From IMG/VR virus record IMGVR_UViG_3300030333_005082, positions 1-30,104 of that record: a stretch of 30,104 bases of DNA. One strand, given 5' to 3'. Below the pieces are notes generated by a model that did no database searches, was not told the DNA's origin, and worked only from the letters and a program-made list of their open reading frames with translations. Each line of letters opens with the position of its first letter. Within the stretch, counting starts at the first letter, position 1. Origin of the DNA: a virus. Below are positions 24,201-30,104 of the stretch, in pieces. The position numbers and the translations under genes were made by a program.

Positions 24201-26509
24201 GCTTCATCTGAACGATATTCCGGGTCCATTGCCCACAATTCAGTCGCATGAGCAATTGTAAACACATTTCCAGCAAGGGTCGCTTTCGCAACATAGCCAT
24301 TTCTGCCCAATACACCTTCTCCTATTGTGATGTAAGCATTAACTCCAATTCCTAATGTTCTACCATTTTCTCCCGGCGTAGCCCAAGCACTTGCGTCATC
24401 AACAGTGACGGTTCCTGCACCTACATCCACAGACACAACCACCGCCTGAACATTTGGCCGCTGGCATCTGATCAGTGGGCGGTGAGGTAATGATTTGTTG
24501 CCACTGTTGCCCAAAGAATGTTTGTAGATTGAATCCGTCACTTCAAATGAAGATGCACGATTTTTTATCCCCCAATCAATTGAAAAACGACTTTCTTGGT
24601 TTTTCATTTCGGGCCTATTTGTTGCCGTCATGGTGCAATCAATCGTCATCTCAAAGTTCTGTTCTGATGGCAATGGCTGAATTGTATCGCTATTGGGGTA
24701 GATGATTTTGCTGCTATCGAAGAACATTGAAGGGAATAGTGGGAACTCTGTTATTGCTCTTGTCGATGCATAATATGTTGATGCCTGTTTATCATTCCTT
24801 ACAGATGCATTCCCCGAACCGACAATACGGTCTTTCCATCCGGGGAACTTTGGATGCTGAACTCTTGATGGTTTAATGTCTATTGCACCTTGTCCGGGGC
24901 CTCCAAGTGAGAGGGATACTGTTGGTGTTCCAAGGTCTCCTATTTCCTTGAGGAATGTTCCTTCATCTAATCCAAAATCTCTTTCTGCATTCTGATCAGC
25001 AAGGTCAGACATCATAGACCTCCCTCTTATGGTCAAACCTGCTTCTTTGTTTGTGCTTGTTCCGGGTTCGATTTCTTCAATTCTACCCTGCATCAATGAG
25101 TATTCCAAAACAACAGTATGTGGGGCGGGGTTATTGGAGACAGTGGATAAATCGAGTAAAGCCCCACCCATCTTACGGTCATGTGGATGAATTAGGACTA
25201 ACAATTCTGTTTTCGTGACTAAATTGTCGATCACGTCAAAGGCTCGATTTGAAGTCAAAGATGTAATGCTTGGTGCATTTCCATAAGGAACCAACGGGTT
25301 CATACTTTTGTTATCTCCAATCGTTTTGCCTATATGAACTGTAAGAAGATGATAATCTGATTTTGTTGTAGGGTCGGGAACTGTAATGCTTGGGACAGGC
25401 ATTGGCCGCCCATACCCTGAATATGAAATTGGTTTGTTGACCATACAATCATCTATATTGACGAAAGGAGAGGGGGTGTAATCGCCTGTGGGGGCTGATT
25501 TCAAGATATTTGACTTCAATGGTTTCTTGAGGTCTTTTGTTGGTATTGAAATGAGGCCGCCGGGGGAGTATATGGTAAATGGAACATCAGCAGGTGATGC
25601 GGGGCCAAGTGCGGTGTCGTATGGTCTTCTCAATAAATCAGATAGAACTCTTGTTTTTCCTGTGGATTTTGATTGATAGACAGTTGTTCCCGATGGGTGT
25701 GTTCGTTTAACTACTAAATGCCCCGCATGGCTATTATCGCCTTTGATGTATGGTTTTGCGAAATCATTGACTACCGTGTGGGCATTTGCTATGTTTGTTC
25801 CAGCAATTACTTCGCCCGTTAGGTCTATTGCGTCATAATGGACTTCTATGTTCGGGGGGACGCCGAACTCGGTCTTCAGATATGTGGGGGTTTCAATGAT
25901 GGCGCATCTTGTTTGCTTACTCGGCGTAAGGTGTTGGACATAAATGTCGTTTGAAGGAGTGTATTTGATGTTTGGTTGTCCCGTTGCAGAATTAGCATTT
26001 TTGTGTTGTTTCAATTCTGCCGTATGTGATGCATCGAGTGTTTTCAATAAAAATGGGGCGATGTCTTCGACAGCAATAGCGATAATATCATCACAAGTCG
26101 ATGACGACAAATTAGATGACGAAAGTCCAAGCATTCTATACTCCCCACTACCATATTCACAGATTATTCGGTTGTAGGTATGGTTTGGCAAAAGACCCAT
26201 TTCAGCGGTTTTGGTTTTTGAACGGTTGATCACACGATGAATCTCACCTTGATAGACCATTTCAGTCACTTTGACTTTATCACTTTCATTTACGATAGAC
26301 CCTAATGATAAATCATCACTTTCGTAGGTAAATGAATCCGAAATACCCTGAACTGTCTTTTTGACGAATTGCTTATCAGGGGCGGGCAATGCTTTGAGGA
26401 AAAACTCGCCTTCTACAATGGAATATGATGTTGCACCACCCATTCCACCTCTTGTAGTTGCTTCATCGGGTTCGATCAAAGTCCCCAAGTTGTCCCACGG
26501 TTCAGTCAT
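21239..26509 (-). CDS. Large tail protein with hub-like segment and C-terminal LamG domain, 1756 aa
   Basis: The N-terminal half includes YSLMQGRIEEIEPGTSTN, then LTIRGRSMMSDLADQNAE (about 465-515), which recalls the 'G.I..i ... i.G.s....L' part of tail-hub/gp27-like proteins. The centre (about 680-830) has a helical Ala-rich stretch (AADIAAGVATLLTKTY). The C-terminal 280 residues form a concanavalin-A/LamG domain: FTISFWFN (about 1480), WHHVVFVHDG (about 1574), KLILNGSDL (about 1595) and a final AHIGVWDRAFTVAEAQALYA helix (about 1732). LamG domains in virus tails usually bind sugars, suggesting host attachment. The start ATG follows the previous stop directly, with GGAGTGA as SD. I would call it an adhesive baseplate protein. 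Confidence 0.8.
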   Translation of the reverse strand: MTEPWDNLGTLIEPDEATTRGGMGGATSYSIVEGEFFLKALPAPDKQFVKKTVQGISDSFTYESDDLSLGSIVNESDKVKVTEMVYQGEIHRVINRSKTKTAEMGLLPNHTYNRIICEYGSGEYRMLGLSSSNLSSSTCDDIIAIAVEDIAPFLLKTLDASHTAELKQHKNANSATGQPNIKYTPSNDIYVQHLTPSKQTRCAIIETPTYLKTEFGVPPNIEVHYDAIDLTGEVIAGTNIANAHTVVNDFAKPYIKGDNSHAGHLVVKRTHPSGTTVYQSKSTGKTRVLSDLLRRPYDTALGPASPADVPFTIYSPGGLISIPTKDLKKPLKSNILKSAPTGDYTPSPFVNIDDCMVNKPISYSGYGRPMPVPSITVPDPTTKSDYHLLTVHIGKTIGDNKSMNPLVPYGNAPSITSLTSNRAFDVIDNLVTKTELLVLIHPHDRKMGGALLDLSTVSNNPAPHTVVLEYSLMQGRIEEIEPGTSTNKEAGLTIRGRSMMSDLADQNAERDFGLDEGTFLKEIGDLGTPTVSLSLGGPGQGAIDIKPSRVQHPKFPGWKDRIVGSGNASVRNDKQASTYYASTRAITEFPLFPSMFFDSSKIIYPNSDTIQPLPSEQNFEMTIDCTMTATNRPEMKNQESRFSIDWGIKNRASSFEVTDSIYKHSLGNSGNKSLPHRPLIRCQRPNVQAVVVSVDVGAGTVTVDDASAWATPGENGRTLGIGVNAYITIGEGVLGRNGYVAKATLAGNVFTIAHATELWAMDPEYRSDEATSLAAALISDIKAGMTVTMGGYLVGSDAAALDPWVLAYNAHPNLTKATIAADIAAGVATLLTKTYSSSGAQDIVPDNDNPNKWWILNGPSMEAFDFDCDEVLYSFADRPLNIGVDCRPAALSLKGKTSDGQSLKYVRPMKLDFTAIANANRDFNSCYDEVLRRINMAAHPQAKNTQGGSAFDPPSPFTTLISSDLNTGSHMGYVRAIEGKEVESRSGEKGKTIVIHSTVPGATSRNFAIWFNNKSPYPYQPIQCIGSGGLIATNSSHYQANSFPAPLPLGSDGETYVPITTFTGGVHGKLMDDFAGTPRTYSGIGQRLKVKTVIPVEREDSQETPLTGGALFEKVVHPRRAIATQAMHGVTVTMPAFNAGTSPPIKQICVDNGAKEALLSLASEIGPHHRGILQIGGKKAYFEQISPNSSYGSRANNGLFIRNITPFEETEKFYDSLFTKDAAGAEQDAVGLEIEILYPLVNSKGILFFGGGHTGVMLDISDGSANDYSDSYKHHYSKGPEGFSGLQNLHETNNAAAVLDFTHLKNADTINEDSYIGLHHKMREHMPASTPQQIILNDCLMYLPMHLDIETLAAYTVLPPFDPTDHPFPQNSEGFHHAGTYMPLLKEHIYGRYQKLSLPAGTAGVQSAPFGPTQYKPMQFHPHTGAGSWPTSGYPYLICHDYKAPRPSMPAAKLVMPTVPHIGPNTGHGYMDTTINRPLSAMKPFTISFWFNADFDNGGANNGWMTGPIIHGIDYNGNPWGISMGGNTVSAGTQSFNFALHAAHNDSKPIYARINETAYKAIYGSDPRITKSAWHHVVFVHDGNSSGATKSTAKLILNGSDLTSFLDIDYDQLYVAAAMANSRVGTTSPEYYPSHDQQGVPTSEGVPDHPYVPLANGPASTVDATKAVRKEGMTTVGVALHGGPFTPAGHYFCQGPDATAGNTYGSTAPSGGGGTNGLNQVGPIYLHGGAVAHIGVWDRAFTVAEAQALYASRLVW

Positions 26510-29098
26510 CTAAATCACTCCGTATTTATCGAGAAAATAGCCATTTACTTGAGCCATTTCTGCATCGGTCATTGCGGTGTTGTAGATTAAGATTTCAGAC
26601 CATCTAAAATCAGGAGGTGCGCCATAATTAGCAGTCGTCCCCTTCTTTGTTGCTGTGTTAATTGCAGTCACATTGCCAAGTAAACTGAATATCCCATCTG
26701 CAAAGTTTACAGGTGTATTGATACAACCATCAGCAAATACTCCCGGTGGCATCTGAACATTTGAGACATACTCACGAACATGATTTGGTGCGCCAAGAGG
26801 ATGTGCGGGCAAAGCACCGGGGTAAATACGAATTGCGTATAGCATGGTTCTTCCTGCTTGTAGAGTAGATGGTCTTGTTCCTCCTCCGCCCGCATTTCCA
26901 AATGTAGTCAGGTTTGCAGCCACGTTCATATCTATGTATGATTGATTAACACCACCTTGAACACCAAAAAAACGCAGGTTTTGGGTTGGGTGGAATGCTG
27001 CCCTGACCATCATGAAGATTGTATATCCAAACGCTGATGCGGTAATTTGTTTTCCCGTTCCATCGGCGGTTGCCATATTTACCAAACTCTTGCCATTTAT
27101 TGATGCGCCGCTATTTACCACATACGAGGGTCTGCCTCCAAAAAATCCACTATCCTCCTCCCACTTCCAAAAATCTGTATTTGTGTCTGTATGAAAATCG
27201 TGATTATTTCCCGACAAATCCTTGAACAAGTCACATTGACCTGTCGCAATGCTTACGAGGGTTTTGTTGCTCGCTTGATGCCAAAAAAGCAATCCCGACT
27301 TTGGTGGGTCTGCGTCCAATACAGAATATAGTGAACTACCAACAGGTGGGCTGAAGAAATAAGTGAACCGTGCATCAGATGGTAAATGGGCAGGCGGGGT
27401 AATGGGTGTTCTACTCATTTTTGAAATGAAAAATGCTTCGTTATTATTGCCCGACTTATCTTTGAATCGCTGCCCCTGTGTAAATGTTGCACGAGTAAAG
27501 GTGTCCTTTGCACGAGTCACCTGACCCGGATGTGCAGTTTGGTCAGTATCTTTGTTGCCATCATCCAAAACCAAATCTCCATTACCCAAGCAAACCCAAA
27601 CAGGAGTATCATCATCGTGATGATATTGTAAACCCGATAACACGGGCCTATTTTCTATACTTTGATTTGGTGCAGGAATAGAAGGGTCATTATTTGGGTG
27701 AACTCCTGTGACCCATAGATAATCACTCATAAAATCAATCGCAACCACTCTTACACGTTCTACCGGATTAACCATGGGGTCCAAATCCCTTTGAGGTGCT
27801 GTTGATAGGATTTTTTCTTGATACAAGGCCACATAAGACGCAGGTGCTACTGCTGGGTCGAAATATGGGAACCGGATTGAAGATGATGCATTTCTATGTG
27901 TTTTTGTGTCGGGATTGGTTCCTGAATGATTTATGATCAGATTCAGGCTGCTTTGTGGAACAACAGGGAGAGCGTCATCAAAATAATCCCGAAGTATTGA
28001 TGACGAACCGCCTTCCAAACCTCGGAATGTTGAATCACTCGATGTCCTCAAAGTGCCTGTCTGATACCAAGATTGTTTTCGGATGTCCTTCAAAGGTATT
28101 CCTGTAAACATTGAGGCGAGTTTTTCTGTTCCTCGGTAAACATCCTCTTCTCCACCAGCATTTGGGGTAGGTTCTCTAAGCCTGAAAATCCCCAATTCTA
28201 TGTTGTTTGTTGGATTTTTGATATTATGAAAATCATAACCCAAAAACACACCCGGCACGTTAAAATTACCATCATTTGTGGATGGTGGCCCATCTCTTGC
28301 AGCAGTAGGGCTTCCTGATTGTGAATGGGAATAGAAGTAATGTTCGGGGATTTGAATCTCATCATTGAAATCCCAAAAACCAATTGTTTCATCAAGAACA
28401 GTCAGCGGTTCAAGTTTTGGAGACACTATTCCACGGGATATACGCACACTTTCGATCACACCACGATACTCCCCCCCACGGCCTCCAATGAATAAATCTG
28501 AAGAATTGCCGTCTAACAGTAATTTATCCCCTCCAAACGACATTTCAGCAACAAGGCCCGTATTCAAATACAATTTCATTTCCTTTTCTGTAAATTGCGC
28601 CGTGACCATCATCAATTGTTGTCTTGGTAGAGTCATATCTTGGGGTTTGTAGCGTTTATCGGGATATTGATACATCTGTGGATGGATATACGACCTAATG
28701 TCGAAGTTTGTCTCAATTGTATGTGTTTTGCCTGATGTGTATATGGTGAACTTAATCGTTCCTGCTTGAGTAGGGCCTCCCATTTTTGGCATTCCAAAAG
28801 GAGACCCAACCTCTAATTTGTATGAGCCTTCTTTATGCACTACAACACCCCCAAGGTCGGGGATAATGTAAGCATCAATAGTGAAAGCCCCTCTAACCGC
28901 ATTCAATGGATTTGTTTCATTTGGTATATGCAATCTGCCTGTCCGAGTAGCATTTGAATACTCCGTATTAGATGGTTCAGTGGTTGCAGGGCGGCGAAGT
29001 TTTAACCCACGTTCTCTGTATAGTCCCGTGGGGACAGTTAATCCATCCGAATAACCATTGAATCGAACTGCTTTACCATAATACCGATGAACACCCAT
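26510..29098 (-). CDS. Virion protein with two concanavalin-A-like (LamG) domains, 862 aa
   Basis: The N-terminal LamG-like domain spans about residues 68-228: AFTIDAYIIP, then MKLYLNTGLVAEMSFGG, then DLFIGGRGGEYRGVIESVRISRG. A second lectin-type domain occupies about 612-862. It has the phage pattern DLSGNNHDFH near its start and ends WSEILIYNTAMTDAEMAQVNGY with a final LDKYGVI, a hallmark ending of viral ConA-like domains. Another KDKSGNNNEAFF near 543 suggests a third, partial unit. No enzyme residues are seen. It lies directly upstream of the LamG-bearing 1756-aa protein, so host glycan recognition at the tail tip is likely. The start ATG is preceded by GGGGTT. Confidence 0.8.
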   Translation of the reverse strand: MGVHRYYGKAVRFNGYSDGLTVPTGLYRERGLKLRRPATTEPSNTEYSNATRTGRLHIPNETNPLNAVRGAFTIDAYIIPDLGGVVVHKEGSYKLEVGSPFGMPKMGGPTQAGTIKFTIYTSGKTHTIETNFDIRSYIHPQMYQYPDKRYKPQDMTLPRQQLMMVTAQFTEKEMKLYLNTGLVAEMSFGGDKLLLDGNSSDLFIGGRGGEYRGVIESVRISRGIVSPKLEPLTVLDETIGFWDFNDEIQIPEHYFYSHSQSGSPTAARDGPPSTNDGNFNVPGVFLGYDFHNIKNPTNNIELGIFRLREPTPNAGGEEDVYRGTEKLASMFTGIPLKDIRKQSWYQTGTLRTSSDSTFRGLEGGSSSILRDYFDDALPVVPQSSLNLIINHSGTNPDTKTHRNASSSIRFPYFDPAVAPASYVALYQEKILSTAPQRDLDPMVNPVERVRVVAIDFMSDYLWVTGVHPNNDPSIPAPNQSIENRPVLSGLQYHHDDDTPVWVCLGNGDLVLDDGNKDTDQTAHPGQVTRAKDTFTRATFTQGQRFKDKSGNNNEAFFISKMSRTPITPPAHLPSDARFTYFFSPPVGSSLYSVLDADPPKSGLLFWHQASNKTLVSIATGQCDLFKDLSGNNHDFHTDTNTDFWKWEEDSGFFGGRPSYVVNSGASINGKSLVNMATADGTGKQITASAFGYTIFMMVRAAFHPTQNLRFFGVQGGVNQSYIDMNVAANLTTFGNAGGGGTRPSTLQAGRTMLYAIRIYPGALPAHPLGAPNHVREYVSNVQMPPGVFADGCINTPVNFADGIFSLLGNVTAINTATKKGTTANYGAPPDFRWSEILIYNTAMTDAEMAQVNGYFLDKYGVI

Positions 29099-29101
29099 GG
29101 C

Positions 29102-30104
29102 TCATAACCCCACTAATTGCTCTACTGCTGCCAATGATATATCATATTGCCACACTGAATCCCCTGCTGTAAAGGAAGGGTCAAATGAAGTAATAACCGC
29201 AGGAATAGCGACTCCCTGCTGTAAAAATGGATTGGGCCTGACGGATTCCCCATTGACTATTTCAACGGGGTCAAATTGTCCTGTATTTGATTCGGCTGAA
29301 AAGTCGGTTCCGGGGCCAGCGGGTATCAAAAATTGTCTCAACACTTTTTGTCCTGTTTCTGAAGATATGAATGAATCATAGGGGATTCTAATGCCCACGA
29401 TGTATTTCTGAACAGCCTTACTTTCACTGATTCTCAAGAATTGTGCGGTATCGAGAGAAGCAATGGAATCAGGCAAATCAATGAGGCTACCTGTAAGGAC
29501 CTGTGGGCTGATCAATGCACCTCCGGGGCTTGGATTGGAAATCATGTTAATCAAATCCTGCAATTTATCCCCTTTCGTCATCTTTGCTGATGCTACTCCG
29601 CCTGTGAAATTAGAGACGTAAAACGGATTAGGCCAATGTTGACCTGAACCCGACACTGATGAATCAGATTGAACAACAACATTTTGATTTCCTTTGATGC
29701 CTGTTGATATGTTCTTGATAGTCAACATTTCACCTGTGGAATATGAACCCGATACTCCCGTTTGGTGCTGATATGAAATTGCGTTTTGTCCTGCGGATTG
29801 TCTGACTGCTAATTCAGTATTCAGACCTACCACTGAAGTATTGACGTGGATTGATGCGGCCAGCATTGCTGTTTTTATTGCAGTAGCAACAGTTTCTGTA
29901 TTTGTTGTGGCGGATATATCGACATTTACAATTGATTGCGCCGCTACTACATTTGCGACCGCCGAATTGCGTAATCTGATCGTGATATTCTCTCCTAAAC
30001 CAGCAGCGACTTGGCCTGCTGTTGAAAATACAATTTCCTTTCCTTCCATCAATAATTTCATTGCAGCCCAACCCGGAGAATTGTTTGATGCATACCACGA
30101 TGAG
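29102..30104 (-). CDS. Virion structural protein, 5'-partial, at least 334 aa
   Basis: The frame runs off the right edge. Upstream of the ATG at 30061 the codons stay open to the window end, reading SSWYASNNSPGWAA in frame, and no SD precedes that ATG, so the true start lies outside. The protein is beta-rich with few charges. It contains a segment (TETVATAIKTAML ... QSAGQNAISYQ ... GIKGNQNVVV ... FYVSNFTGG) that recalls a domain repeated in phage sheath, baseplate and fibre proteins: 'AtaI..ai.a ... n.v.lt...G..GN..I....... F.GG'. The C-terminal part (DPVEIVNGESVRPNPFLQQG) is unassigned. It begins the late operon as far as visible and is followed by the lectin-like proteins, so it is probably another tail or baseplate component. 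Confidence 0.75.
   Translation of the reverse strand, partial: SSWYASNNSPGWAAMKLLMEGKEIVFSTAGQVAAGLGENITIRLRNSAVANVVAAQSIVNVDISATTNTETVATAIKTAMLAASIHVNTSVVGLNTELAVRQSAGQNAISYQHQTGVSGSYSTGEMLTIKNISTGIKGNQNVVVQSDSSVSGSGQHWPNPFYVSNFTGGVASAKMTKGDKLQDLINMISNPSPGGALISPQVLTGSLIDLPDSIASLDTAQFLRISESKAVQKYIVGIRIPYDSFISSETGQKVLRQFLIPAGPGTDFSAESNTGQFDPVEIVNGESVRPNPFLQQGVAIPAVITSFDPSFTAGDSVWQYDISLAAVEQLVGL

Noticed and set aside
24000-24470. Ala-rich, seemingly GC-richer segment in the 1756-aa protein as a recent insertion
   Set aside because: The difference is judged by eye only, the reading frame is continuous and no flanking repeats are seen; it may simply be an Ala-rich helical domain.
30061-30061. 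ATG at 30061 as the start of the rightmost gene
   Set aside because: The frame stays open upstream to the window edge with sensible protein sequence, and no SD precedes this ATG; treated as an internal methionine.
1-30104. CRISPR array, tRNA, rRNA, transposase or integrase
   Set aside because: No regularly spaced repeats, tRNA-like cloverleaf, rRNA segments, DDE/DEDD transposase or tyrosine/serine recombinase motifs were seen; the Cas4-like gene alone does not indicate CRISPR.

Overview
The window looks like about 30 kb of a tailed double-stranded DNA virus (Caudoviricetes-like) or provirus that infects an archaeon, probably a marine planktonic one. The archaeal signal comes from the replication genes: a fused PriS/PriL-type primase with an iron-sulfur-type cysteine set, an XPF/Hef-type ERCC4 nuclease with helix-hairpin-helix, a Cas4-like iron-sulfur PD-(D/E)XK nuclease, a RecA-like ATPase and an AAA+ helicase with a winged-helix tail. 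The tailed-virus signal comes from very large tail/baseplate proteins with tail-hub-like segments and concanavalin-A-like (LamG) domains. Similarity to viruses of Marine Group II (Poseidoniales) is my guess from this mix and was not computed. No capsid, portal, terminase, integrase, DNA polymerase, tRNA or CRISPR array is visible.

Layout: two convergent blocks. Block 1 (12-10019, plus strand) is a tightly packed early/replication operon of 15 genes, many joined by ATGA or TGATG overlaps. In order: an unknown protein, a small membrane protein, a possible LAGLIDADG-like relic, a possible ssDNA-binding protein, a small phage-type 'GWWPLD' protein, RecA-like ATPase, an unknown, Cas4-like nuclease, primase, an acidic unknown, two tiny four-cysteine proteins, XPF-like nuclease, AAA+ helicase, and a DEDD-type exonuclease-like protein. 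Its only sizeable gap, upstream of the helicase, holds a hairpin.

The junction (10020-10164) contains a small minus-strand membrane ORF and a perfect 8-bp inverted repeat. Block 2 (10165-30104, minus strand, transcribed leftwards) is a late/virion operon. From the right edge it reads: a partial structural protein, an 862-aa protein with two lectin-like domains, a 1756-aa protein with a hub-like segment and C-terminal LamG domain, a 2433-aa protein ending in a hub-like domain, two smaller tail/fibre-like proteins, two zinc-motif proteins, and a C5-cytosine-type DNA methyltransferase with an unusual C-terminal extension.

Together, block 1 would prime, unwind and repair or recombine viral DNA. 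Block 2 would build the host-recognising tail tip and modify the genome late in infection. All functions are read from motifs by eye; no database search was possible. Intergenic stretches longer than 300 bases do not occur.
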